Part shown: in pieces, positions 1-5,548 of the stretch
Layout: every line of letters begins with the position of its first letter
How positions within the stretch are numbered: the stretch's first letter is position 1
NCBI GenBank assembly: GCA_026785865.1
Contig: JAJAZG010000449.1
Span: forward strand, 1-5,962
DNA: 5,962 nucleotides
Source: Pseudanabaena sp. CAN_BIN31
GTDB taxonomy: Bacteria > Cyanobacteriota > Cyanobacteriia > Pseudanabaenales > Pseudanabaenaceae
Direction of reading: 5' to 3'
Notes under the pieces: generated by a model
Told to the model about the DNA's origin: nothing
Databases searched by the model: none
Seen by the model: only the letters and a program-made list of their open reading frames with translations
Program-made: the position numbers and the translations under genes

Positions 1-780
1 CAAATGGGGCGCGGCGCGGTAATTGCGGAATTGACGGGGATCAAGACGATCGCCGATTTTCGGACAGCAGATATTGAGGCAGGGGGGCAAGGTGCGCCGC
101 TTGTGCCGATGATTGATGCATTGTTGTTATCTGATCCAAATCAACATCGAGCTTGTCAAAACATTGGCGGGATCAGTAATGTCACTTTTCTCTCAGCAAG
201 CTCTACAGATACTGAGAAAGTATTTGGGTTTGATAATGGCGCTGGTAATGTGTTGCTCGATATGGCAATGCAAAAATTATTTGGTGAACCTTTTGATCAT
301 GATGGGGCGATCGCGCGTCAGGGTAAAGCTAATTTAGATCTAATCAATAAGTGGCTAGAGCATGAATTTTTTGTAACCGCACCACCAAAATCGACAGGGC
401 GAGAATTATTTAGTCCAGCCTATTTAGAAGAACGTTTAGCTGAATGTCAAGATTTAAGTAATTATGATATTCTCGCCACACTGACTGAATTTACAGCAAT
501 GGCGATCGCCAAAAGTTATCGTGATTTTATACCCGTATTTCCTGATGAAGTCTTAATTAGTGGCGGCGGTGGGCGCAATGGTTATCTCATGGAGCGCTTA
601 CAGGATTTACTTAAACCTGCGATCGTGATGCATACCGATGCTTTGGGTTTGAGTGGTGATAGTAAAGAGGCGATCGCCTTTGCAGTTTTGGGATATCTGC
701 GACTAAAAGAACGTGCTGGCAATCTGCCTAGTGTCACAGGTGCTAAGCGATCGGTTTTATTAGGTAAAATTTATTCATAA
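1..780 (+). CDS. anmK: Anhydro-N-acetylmuramic acid kinase, C-terminal part (5' end outside window)
   Basis: AnmK phosphorylates and opens 1,6-anhydro-N-acetylmuramic acid with ATP to give MurNAc-6-phosphate, a cytoplasmic step of peptidoglycan recycling. The frame is open at base 1, so the N-terminal third is missing; the ATG at base 4 is an internal Met, not a start. Counting that Met as 1, family blocks appear in order: the ADFR..DI.AGGQGAPLVP block (17-35), NIGGISN (53-59), GFDNGAGN (75-82, Asp77 matching the catalytic Asp of the family's FDTGPGN motif), PPKSTGRELF (127-136), an ISGGGGRN nucleotide/sugar-binding block, and a GDSKEAIAFAVLG block near the C terminus. The end looks complete. 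In the FDTGPGN motif Thr and Pro are replaced by Asn and Ala here. The next gene starts 22 bases after the TAA, so the two are probably cotranscribed. Family assignment is firm. Confidence 0.93.
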   Translation, partial: QMGRGAVIAELTGIKTIADFRTADIEAGGQGAPLVPMIDALLLSDPNQHRACQNIGGISNVTFLSASSTDTEKVFGFDNGAGNVLLDMAMQKLFGEPFDHDGAIARQGKANLDLINKWLEHEFFVTAPPKSTGRELFSPAYLEERLAECQDLSNYDILATLTEFTAMAIAKSYRDFIPVFPDEVLISGGGGRNGYLMERLQDLLKPAIVMHTDALGLSGDSKEAIAFAVLGYLRLKERAGNLPSVTGAKRSVLLGKIYS

Positions 781-802
781 CAAAGTTCTATCAAATATAA
801 CC

Positions 803-1423
803 ATGTCAACCCCTGTAACTATAGAAGATATTTACGAGCTTTTTCGGATATCTCAACAACAAGCCGATCGACGTGCTGCTGAAGCCGATCGCCGTGCTGC
901 GGAAGCCGATCGTCGCGCTGCGGAAGCCGATCGTCGTGCTGCTGAAGCCGATCGCCGACTGGAAAAACTTGAACGCACTGTCGAAAATACAAATCGTGCG
1001 GTCAATGGTTTGACAACTCGATGGGGGCGCTTTGTAGAAGAATTAGTGCGTCCTGCCGTAGTGCGCCTTTTTCAGGCAAAAGGGCTTAATATCAATCGCA
1101 CAGTTTTGAGAATGCATTCTGATAGGGGGAATATTCCTATGGAAATCGATGTGTTTGGTGTAAATGGCATGAATGCGATCGCAGTCGAATGTAAATCCCG
1201 TCTATCCAACGATGATGTCGATGAGATGCGCGATCGTTTGAGTAAATTCAAACAGGCTTTTCCTGAATACAGTGACTATCGAATATTTGGTGCAGTTGCG
1301 GGGATCGAGGTAGATGATAATGTCGGGCGCTATGCTTATCAAAAGGGATTATATGTAATTAAACCGTCTGGGGAAACAGTTGAGATTATCAATGATGAAA
1401 AGTTTCAGGCAATTTCTTGGTAA
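803..1423 (+). CDS. PD-(D/E)xK nuclease-like protein with N-terminal ADRRAAE repeats (DUF3782-like)
   Basis: The 206-residue product has two parts. Residues 21-50 are four tandem ADRRAAE heptads, followed by a degenerate fifth ending in a short helix (ADRRLEKLERTV); this charged segment should form a long helix or coiled coil. Residues about 70-206 look like a PD-(D/E)xK nuclease fold: Glu79/Glu80 in a helix (RFVEELV), Asp116 in MEIDVFGV, then Glu129-x-Lys131 in AVECKS. This spacing is typical of the D...ExK active site, so catalytic residues appear intact. The overall arrangement resembles cyanobacterial and archaeal proteins annotated DUF3782, whose role is not established. The ATG at 803 lies 22 bases after anmK with no clear Shine-Dalgarno. 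The 3' end carries a tandem 11-base repeat and then a strong terminator. Nuclease activity is inferred from motifs only; a DNA-repair or defence role would be a guess. Confidence 0.8.
   Translation: MSTPVTIEDIYELFRISQQQADRRAAEADRRAAEADRRAAEADRRAAEADRRLEKLERTVENTNRAVNGLTTRWGRFVEELVRPAVVRLFQAKGLNINRTVLRMHSDRGNIPMEIDVFGVNGMNAIAVECKSRLSNDDVDEMRDRLSKFKQAFPEYSDYRIFGAVAGIEVDDNVGRYAYQKGLYVIKPSGETVEIINDEKFQAISW
863..946 (+). repeat. Four tandem 21-base coding repeats (ADRRAAE heptad)
   Basis: Four consecutive 21-base units begin at 863, 884, 905 and 926, each starting GCCGATCG and encoding ADRRAAE; a fifth unit starts at 947 and diverges after 11 bases. The units differ only at synonymous third positions (for example CGA/CGC/CGT Arg and GCT/GCG Ala), so the protein sequence has been kept while the DNA drifted. 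Unit length is a whole number of codons, so copy-number change would keep the frame and lengthen or shorten the helix by one heptad. Confidence 0.93.
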
Positions 1424-1449
1424 TAAATTGGTAATAAATTGGTAATAAA
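1417..1449 (+). repeat. Three perfect tandem copies of an 11-base unit across the stop codon
   Basis: The unit TTGGTAATAAA occurs at 1417-1427, 1428-1438 and 1439-1449 with no mismatch. The first copy contains the last Trp codon and TAA stop of the nuclease-like gene; the third runs into the left arm of the terminator hairpin. Each copy carries TAATAA, so read-through would meet further stops. It is probably a slippage product. Confidence 0.9.
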
Positions 1450-1480
1450 AAAGGGTGCGCTAAGTGCACCCTTTTTTATT
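1444..1480. terminator. Bidirectional intrinsic terminator between convergent genes
   Basis: A perfect 15-base inverted repeat (1444-1458 with 1466-1480) encloses a 7-base loop. The core is GGGTGC/GCACCC, with an A tract on one side and a T tract on the other, so the RNA of either strand has a GC stem followed by U residues. It sits 21 bases after the stop of the nuclease-like gene (+) and 12 bases beyond the stop of rpsB (-), as expected for a shared terminator. Confidence 0.92.
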
Positions 1481-1491
1481 TTGGAGAAGCT

Positions 1492-2274
1492 TTAAGCTTG
1501 TGCGCCTTCTTCATCACCAGTGACGATCGCTTCATCTTCGACATAAGCTTCAGCATCTTCAGCCGATACTTCATACTCAATGTCTTCGATATCGCCATGA
1601 CGACCTTCGTAGATCGCGTCAGCAAGTTTGCCAACGATCAACTTGATCGAGCGGATTGCGTCATCGTTTGCAGGAATCCCAATATCTACGCTATCGGGAT
1701 CGCAGTTGGTATCCAGCAAAGACACAATCGGAATCTTCAACTTTAGACATTCTTGGACGGCGTTATACTCGCGCTTGTGGTCAACCACAACCACGATGTC
1801 AGGTGGCTTACGCATCAGCTTGATCCCGCCAAGATACTTACGCAGCTTTTCCATTTCGCGACGAAGTGTGGATGCTTCCTTCTTAGGAAGGCGATCAAGT
1901 GCGCCGCTTTCGTCGCGACGTTCGAGATCCTTGAGGCGATCAACACGGGTTTTGATCGTTGTCCAGTTGGTGAGCATTCCACCCAACCAGCGTTGGTTGA
2001 TGTAGTAGCTACCACAACGGGCGGCTTCTTGAGCAATCAAGCCAGCCGCTTGACGCTTTGTACCAACAAATAATACTTTTTTGCCTTGCTCAGATGCTTG
2101 ACGCAAATAAGCATAAGCTTCTTCGAGGTACTGTGCGGTTTGCACAAGGTCAATGATATGAACGCCATTACGCTCGGTGAAGATGTAAGGCTCCATCTTG
2201 GGGTTCCAACGACGGGTTTGATGCCCGAAGTGAACTCCCGACTCTAGCAATTGGGCTAGGGTTACGACTCCCAT
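1492..2274 (-). CDS. rpsB: 30S ribosomal protein S2
   Basis: S2 belongs to the small ribosomal subunit and helps bring S1 to the 30S particle. The 260-residue product is full length for the family. It opens with the conserved MGVVTLAQLLESGVHFGHQ and RRWNPKM blocks. LFVGTKRQA (68-76), YINQRWLGGMLTNW (91-104) and the PPDIVVVVDH...E (158-175) block follow, and SLLDTNCDPDSVDIGIPAND (185-204) closes the fold. The last 40 or so residues are a strongly acidic tail. The ATG is supported by AGGAG (+ strand 2284-2288) with 9 bases between it and the start. In many cyanobacteria and other bacteria rpsB is followed by tsf (EF-Ts). Here a terminator and a convergent gene follow, so rpsB appears monocistronic. 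Upstream, a terminator hairpin isolates it from ndhF, and its leader can fold (separate entry). Confidence 0.98.
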   Translation of the reverse strand: MGVVTLAQLLESGVHFGHQTRRWNPKMEPYIFTERNGVHIIDLVQTAQYLEEAYAYLRQASEQGKKVLFVGTKRQAAGLIAQEAARCGSYYINQRWLGGMLTNWTTIKTRVDRLKDLERRDESGALDRLPKKEASTLRREMEKLRKYLGGIKLMRKPPDIVVVVDHKREYNAVQECLKLKIPIVSLLDTNCDPDSVDIGIPANDDAIRSIKLIVGKLADAIYEGRHGDIEDIEYEVSAEDAEAYVEDEAIVTGDEEGAQA

Positions 2275-2283
2275 TTAAGTTTT

Positions 2284-2354
2284 CTCCTGTGTTCGGGTTT
2301 GTCCTTGCGCCTGAGATGGAATCTAGTAGTTACGAGTAACTCTAAACACCCGAA
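2284..2354 (-). promoter_or_regulatory. rpsB leader: Shine-Dalgarno plus foldable 5' UTR
   Basis: Seen in sequence: AGGAG at 2284-2288 on the - strand; a 7-base complementary pair 2292-2298/2348-2354 (TTCGGGT with ACCCGAA) that would close a stem just upstream of the ribosome site; and inside it a hairpin AGTTAC-GA-GTAACT at 2328-2341. Many ribosomal protein operons are controlled by their own product binding the mRNA leader, so S2 feedback here is a reasonable inference, but I cannot match this fold to a known leader. A promoter for rpsB must lie roughly in 2355-2469; I found no convincing -35/-10 pair. That stretch also has a GT-rich run (2362-2380) and a small inverted repeat CTATC-TAG-GATAG (2392-2404). 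Confidence 0.45.
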
Positions 2355-2469
2355 ACCTCAAGCGTGTGTGTATGCGTGTATTTTTTACAGCCTATCTAGG
2401 ATAGCGCATGATGGACTTACTCTAAGTTAAAAAAATTAAATATAGCGATCGCCAAGTATGTTAGGAAAC

Positions 2470-2524
2470 AAAACCCAAAAGATGGAAGGCGGCACTCCGT
2501 ACCGCCTTTCATCTTTTGGGTTTT
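2470..2524 (-). terminator. Long terminator hairpin after ndhF
   Basis: A 23-base stem (2470-2492 with 2502-2524) has one mismatch and a 9-base loop. Its inner part is the GC-rich GGCGG/CCGCC, and the outer AAAACCC/GGGTTTT arms give a U run after the GGG on the ndhF transcript. The first two bases of the arm are part of the ndhF stop codon (2523-2525), so hairpin and coding end overlap. It should end ndhF transcription and protect the mRNA 3' end, and it separates ndhF from rpsB. Confidence 0.88.
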
Positions 2525-4394
2525 AATTTAGACCGTAAAAAGCGGCAAATCCGATCGCAATTAGACCGATGACGATTGTTAGCACATACTGCTGCAATCT
2601 TCCTGTGACGGTATATTTGAGACTTTCGCCACTAAAGATTGAAGCAAAGCCTAAAAAGTTGACGGAACCATCGACTAAATAGCGATCAACCCAAGCCAAG
2701 ACTTTTGATCCACCACCGACGACTAAGACCACCGTATATTCATAGATTGTTTGCACATACAAATCGTAGGCAAGTAAATCCTGTAAAGCTTTCCAAGCAT
2801 TGTGCGTAATTTTGGGCAGCATGAATACAGAGCGGCCAGTCTCGTAGGTTTTGATATAGACATATGCACCGATCCCAAATCCTAGTGAACCTGAAGTTAC
2901 AAGTGCGACAGTACCCCAGATACCCACTGTATTTAAGTCAATATCGACAAAATTCCATGATGTTAGCAAGATGGGAACGAGTAAGGTAATAATTGTCAGT
3001 GAAACTAATGGAAGTGCTACTTGCCAAGCAACTTCGGGGGCGCGACGAGTTTTTGGTTGGACTTGTCCAAGGAAAACGAGCGCAAAGATTCGCATTAATC
3101 CAAAGGCGGTGATGCTATTGACTAATAAGGCGATCGCAATCAGCCAAGGGTCACTATTCCAAAAGGTTTCTTCCCAACGCAAGAGTGTCCAAAATCCACC
3201 AAAGGGAACCAGCGCCACCAAACCGAGTGAACCGACAATGAAGGCGATTATGGTAGCGGGCATTCGGGTTTTGATGCCGCCCATTTCCGTGAGATCTTGA
3301 GTCATCGTGGTCATCATCACTGCGCCAGAACTCAGGAATAGCAAAGATTTACTAATGCCATGACTGAATAGTAGACCCAATGCTAAGTCTGGTTGCTGCA
3401 TACCCACAGCGATAAACACTAAACCAAGATAAGCACTAGTCGAGTGGGACAAAGCGCGTTTCATATCAATTTGGGCGATCGCCACTAATGATGCCCCGAT
3501 CGCCGTAATCGCGCCAATCACCACTGACACCTGCGCCGCGACTGGGAACAGTGACAAAACGGGCTGAAACTTAATCAGCACATAGGCTCCTGCGCCCACA
3601 ACGACAGAATTCCGCAAAATTGAAGCGGGGTTAGGTCCTTCCATCGCTTCATCGAGCCATAGATGCAGTGGGAACTGAGCGCATTTACCCAATGGTCCCG
3701 CAATTAGCGCTAGTCCTAATAAAGTGCCAAGTTGTTGGTGTTCGGCAAAATAGGCGATCGTTTGCGGTGCATCCGCCCATATTTTTAAATCGGAAAAATT
3801 TAGACTATCCGTAAGATTGGAAAGCGTAACCACACCCATCAATAAAAATAAGTCGCCGACTCGCTTTGTCCAAAATGCATCTCTGGCGGCTGTGACTACT
3901 AGCGGCTGTGCATACCAAAAACCGACTAATAAATAAGTGGACAGGGTAAGCATTTCTAGCAAGGCATAGCTAAAAAACAATGAGTCGCTAAAGGCAATAC
4001 CTGTAATCGCGGCTTCAAAAAAACCAATTAAGGCGCAAAATCTGGCGATCGCCCAATCATTTTCCAGCGATCCTAGCCCGTAGATCTGTGAGATTAGGCT
4101 CATCGTGGCGATCATCACAGATGCGCCAGCGCTAATCATGGAAATCTCAAAGGAACAAATAATATTTAAATCAAGGGCTTGAAACCAAACAAATTCAAAG
4201 TGTTGAGCAGGTGCGCCCCAGACCGATGTTAGCAACCAACAACTATGCTCTAGGGCAATTGTGGTCATTAACATATTTAAGTAAACCGCAGGTCGGGGGC
4301 CAGTACGGCGGACTATCCTTAATGACCAAGGGAGTGTCAGCGCTGCACCCAGCAAACCATAGCAAGGAAGTAACCATGCTGCTTCTAGGATCAT
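2523..4394 (-). CDS. ndhF: NAD(P)H-quinone oxidoreductase subunit 5 (NdhF), CO2-uptake NdhF3/NdhF4 type
   Basis: NdhF is a proton-pumping, antiporter-like membrane subunit of cyanobacterial NDH-1; F3/F4 forms belong to the variants that drive CO2 hydration and uptake. The 623-residue protein is mostly membrane helices. Conserved antiporter features are Glu147 in YALLEMLTLSTYLLVGFWY, Lys237 in GPLGKCAQFPLHLWLDEAMEGP, the MKRALSHSTSAYLG block (311-324), and His345/Lys349 in SHGISKSLLF. After EGPNPAS the sequence reads ILRNSVVVGAGAY instead of the LIHAATMVTAG of respiratory NuoL/NdhF1; this and the shorter length favour the F3/F4 type. F3 and F4 cannot be separated reliably by eye. The start fits the family N terminus (AWLLPCYGLLGA), but no Shine-Dalgarno is visible. 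F3 and F4 genes are usually followed by ndhD3 or ndhD4; here a terminator follows at once, so this copy stands alone. A patD-like gene lies 127 bases upstream. Confidence 0.93.
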   Translation of the reverse strand: MILEAAWLLPCYGLLGAALTLPWSLRIVRRTGPRPAVYLNMLMTTIALEHSCWLLTSVWGAPAQHFEFVWFQALDLNIICSFEISMISAGASVMIATMSLISQIYGLGSLENDWAIARFCALIGFFEAAITGIAFSDSLFFSYALLEMLTLSTYLLVGFWYAQPLVVTAARDAFWTKRVGDLFLLMGVVTLSNLTDSLNFSDLKIWADAPQTIAYFAEHQQLGTLLGLALIAGPLGKCAQFPLHLWLDEAMEGPNPASILRNSVVVGAGAYVLIKFQPVLSLFPVAAQVSVVIGAITAIGASLVAIAQIDMKRALSHSTSAYLGLVFIAVGMQQPDLALGLLFSHGISKSLLFLSSGAVMMTTMTQDLTEMGGIKTRMPATIIAFIVGSLGLVALVPFGGFWTLLRWEETFWNSDPWLIAIALLVNSITAFGLMRIFALVFLGQVQPKTRRAPEVAWQVALPLVSLTIITLLVPILLTSWNFVDIDLNTVGIWGTVALVTSGSLGFGIGAYVYIKTYETGRSVFMLPKITHNAWKALQDLLAYDLYVQTIYEYTVVLVVGGGSKVLAWVDRYLVDGSVNFLGFASIFSGESLKYTVTGRLQQYVLTIVIGLIAIGFAAFYGLN

Positions 4395-4401
4395 TGATTT
4401 T

Positions 4402-4431
4402 ATTATAGAGTTCTTACTATGATTATCTTAA
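4402..4431 (-). promoter_or_regulatory. Candidate ndhF promoter, possibly giving a leaderless mRNA
   Basis: On the - strand a perfect TATAAT lies at 4407-4402. TTAAGA (4/6 match to TTGACA) lies at 4431-4426 with an 18-base spacer. Only 7 bases separate the TATAAT from the ATG, so transcription would begin at or within a base or two of the start codon. A perfect 10-base palindrome ATCTTAAGAT (4425-4434) overlaps the -35 and could be a repressor site. In Synechocystis the LysR-type regulator NdhR controls ndhF3; I could not recognise its site here. Confidence 0.45.
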
Positions 4432-4521
4432 GATGTATTAGATATCCTAAAAGTTTACCGTAAAATGATTCGGGCTTAGGTTGGGGCGATCGCGATAAAT
4501 CTTTTTCGCTAGACAAGGGGA

Positions 4522-4872
4522 TTAAGCCCCATGCATTTCGCAATAGCGTTTTAATAATACAAAGCGATCGCTTGCCTGTTGATGACGTTTTTGCCAATTG
4601 GCAGGACTCCGCGCAGTTTGCAGCATAGTCAAATCTACGCCGAGCATTTTGAGTTGCTTGTCAATTTCTACTTGTAAAGATAAATTTTGGGGCGTTATTT
4701 CTAAATTTGTATTAACAAGCTCAGTCTGAAAAAACTTTTGAATTTCACCATGCGATCGCATCCAATCTTTAGCGATCGCGGGTGCGGGATCTGGTTGTAA
4801 GGCGATCGATGTTTGCAATATTTCTAAGCGTTTTTGCAAATCATGAATTAAATCTAAATAATTTTGTGACAA
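4522..4872 (-). CDS. patD: PatD-like protein (heterocyst frequency control protein family)
   Basis: The 116-residue product is soluble and mostly helical. Its C-terminal half (about residues 70-113) has the pattern I recall for PatD: a QVEIDKQLKMLGVDLTMLQTAR block, then NWQKRHQQASDRFVLLKRYCEM near the end. PatD limits heterocyst frequency in Anabaena and acts on the division protein FtsZ; homologues occur in cyanobacteria that do not form heterocysts, so the name need not mean this organism does. The start is a TTG at 4872 with no clear Shine-Dalgarno. No ATG occurs in frame upstream before a stop, and the first internal Met (residue 38) would cut the protein by a third, so the N terminus is uncertain. 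Three HIP1 octamers lie in the gene, as expected for native DNA. ndhF follows 127 bases on with no terminator between, so cotranscription is possible. Confidence 0.65.
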   Translation of the reverse strand: MSQNYLDLIHDLQKRLEILQTSIALQPDPAPAIAKDWMRSHGEIQKFFQTELVNTNLEITPQNLSLQVEIDKQLKMLGVDLTMLQTARSPANWQKRHQQASDRFVLLKRYCEMHGA

Positions 4873-4961
4873 TGTTCTGGCAACTAAATAGAAAAAGTAA
4901 AAAAGGTGAATTTGGAATTTCAGGGTAAAGTGTTCTCAATCTGAAAACAGTAATAAAGATG

Positions 4962-5222
4962 CTATAAGTCTCGATAGATTTCCCGTCGATGTCCTATCCG
5001 TCTCAGATTTAGGATCTGTTTGCTGTCGTCAATATCGTATAGAACGCGATAGTCTCCAATTCACAATCGAAACCCTTGCCCTCCTTTCATTTGTAACGAG
5101 TTAACAGGTCTAGGTTCTTCTTGTAATTGAACTAGAGATTTTAGAATGCGTTGTTTTATTTCCTGTGGTAAAGCGTTCAGTTGCTTCTGCACAATTTTTG
5201 GCAAATTAACTTGATAGCTCAT
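4962..5222 (-). pseudogene. RelE/ParE-type toxin gene interrupted by one in-frame TGA
   Basis: Read from the ATG at 5222 to the TAG at 4962, the frame would give 86 residues of RelE/ParE type: MSYQVNLPKIVQKQLNALPQ at the N terminus, a helix with EIKQRILKSLVQLQ, then the family core GFRL-stop-IGDYRVLYDIDD (51-66) and LRRIGHRREIYRDL at the end. Codon 54 (5063-5061) is TGA where relatives usually have Arg or similar; a single C to T change from CGA would create it. The truncated 53-residue product would lack the strands and basic residues (Arg59, Arg74, Arg75, His78, Arg79, Arg80) expected to carry mRNA cleavage. No frameshift or other damage is visible, so the lesion is recent, a sequencing error, or suppressed. 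It begins 9 bases after the antitoxin stop, the usual antitoxin-first operon order. RelE toxins cut mRNA on the ribosome; activity is unlikely from this copy. Confidence 0.82.
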
Positions 5223-5231
5223 GACAGTTTT

Positions 5232-5441
5232 CTATACTTCGGATGCCAAATAATGCTCTAGGGTTACAAAATCACCAGCCTCAATTTCTGACTCTGTCTC
5301 TTCAACTGCCTGTTGATAGCCCTTCCAGCACAAAAATTCGTCCATTTCATCCAATAATTTTTGATAAGCATTGATATTAAGGATTACGGCTATGCGCTCT
5401 CCTTCGACATTGGTAATATATTGTTCTTGAAGTTGCAGCAT
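5232..5441 (-). CDS. Phd/YefM-like antitoxin
   Basis: The 69-residue product has the layout of short cyanobacterial Phd/YefM-type antitoxins that accompany RelE/ParE toxins. A strand-helix start with EQYITNVEGERIAVILNINA (6-25) is followed by YQKLLDEMDEF (26-36) and an acidic tail rich in Glu (48-59) that would wrap the toxin. The N-terminal part of such proteins usually binds the operon's own operator, and the toxin-antitoxin complex represses transcription. The ATG at 5441 has no strong Shine-Dalgarno. A palindrome with TATAAT lies 36 bases upstream. The toxin frame starts 9 bases after its TAG but is broken, so this antitoxin may now be an orphan; it could still neutralise related toxins elsewhere. 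The family call rests on pattern similarity, and RelB-like alternatives cannot be ruled out. Confidence 0.75.
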   Translation of the reverse strand: MLQLQEQYITNVEGERIAVILNINAYQKLLDEMDEFLCWKGYQQAVEETESEIEAGDFVTLEHYLASEV

Positions 5442-5476
5442 AAGTTTGCGTCAATGAAATAATTGCAATCTGCTCA

Positions 5477-5503
5477 CATTATAAACTTTACTCGTTTATA
5501 ATG
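5477..5503. promoter_or_regulatory. Palindromic operator/promoter of the toxin-antitoxin pair
   Basis: A perfect 10-base inverted repeat, CATTATAAAC (5477-5486) and GTTTATAATG (5494-5503), flanks a 7-base spacer. Each arm contains TATAAT, one per strand. The - strand copy (5483-5478) would start transcription about 30 bases before the antitoxin ATG, a sensible leader length. No good -35 is seen for it, which is common where a regulator acts. The + strand copy points at the MITE-like element and no gene. Antitoxin-binding palindromes over the promoter are typical of type II systems. The palindrome could instead be a short mRNA hairpin. Confidence 0.6.
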
Positions 5504-5548
5504 AGGATAAACAAATACACAATTCAAAACGATAACTTCAAGAGGTAA
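5504..5548. other. Short AT-rich spacer with no recognised feature
   Basis: These bases complete the gene-free stretch 5442-5782 on the left side of the MITE-like element. I see no reading frame, hairpin or ribosome site here. The last three bases (TAA, 5546-5548) are the left copy of the possible target duplication. Confidence 0.5.

Noticed and set aside
113..337. 74-codon + strand frame inside anmK
   Set aside because: It is a different frame of a clearly conserved kinase and resembles no known protein.
863..967. CRISPR-like repeat array
   Set aside because: The 21-base units are directly adjacent with no spacers and encode an in-frame heptad in a real protein.
1498..2073. Several + strand frames antisense to rpsB
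   Set aside because: They lie wholly inside the rpsB coding sequence on the other strand and have no recognisable protein pattern.
2355..2469. rpsB promoter
   Set aside because: Several partial -10 and -35 strings exist, but none combine at acceptable spacing with good matches.
2971..3300. 109-codon + strand frame inside ndhF
   Set aside because: It is antisense to conserved membrane helices of NdhF and has no start signal or family pattern.
4403..4597. 64-codon - strand frame overlapping the 3' end of the patD-like gene
   Set aside because: It overlaps the better supported patD-like frame, has no family resemblance, and covers the ndhF promoter region.
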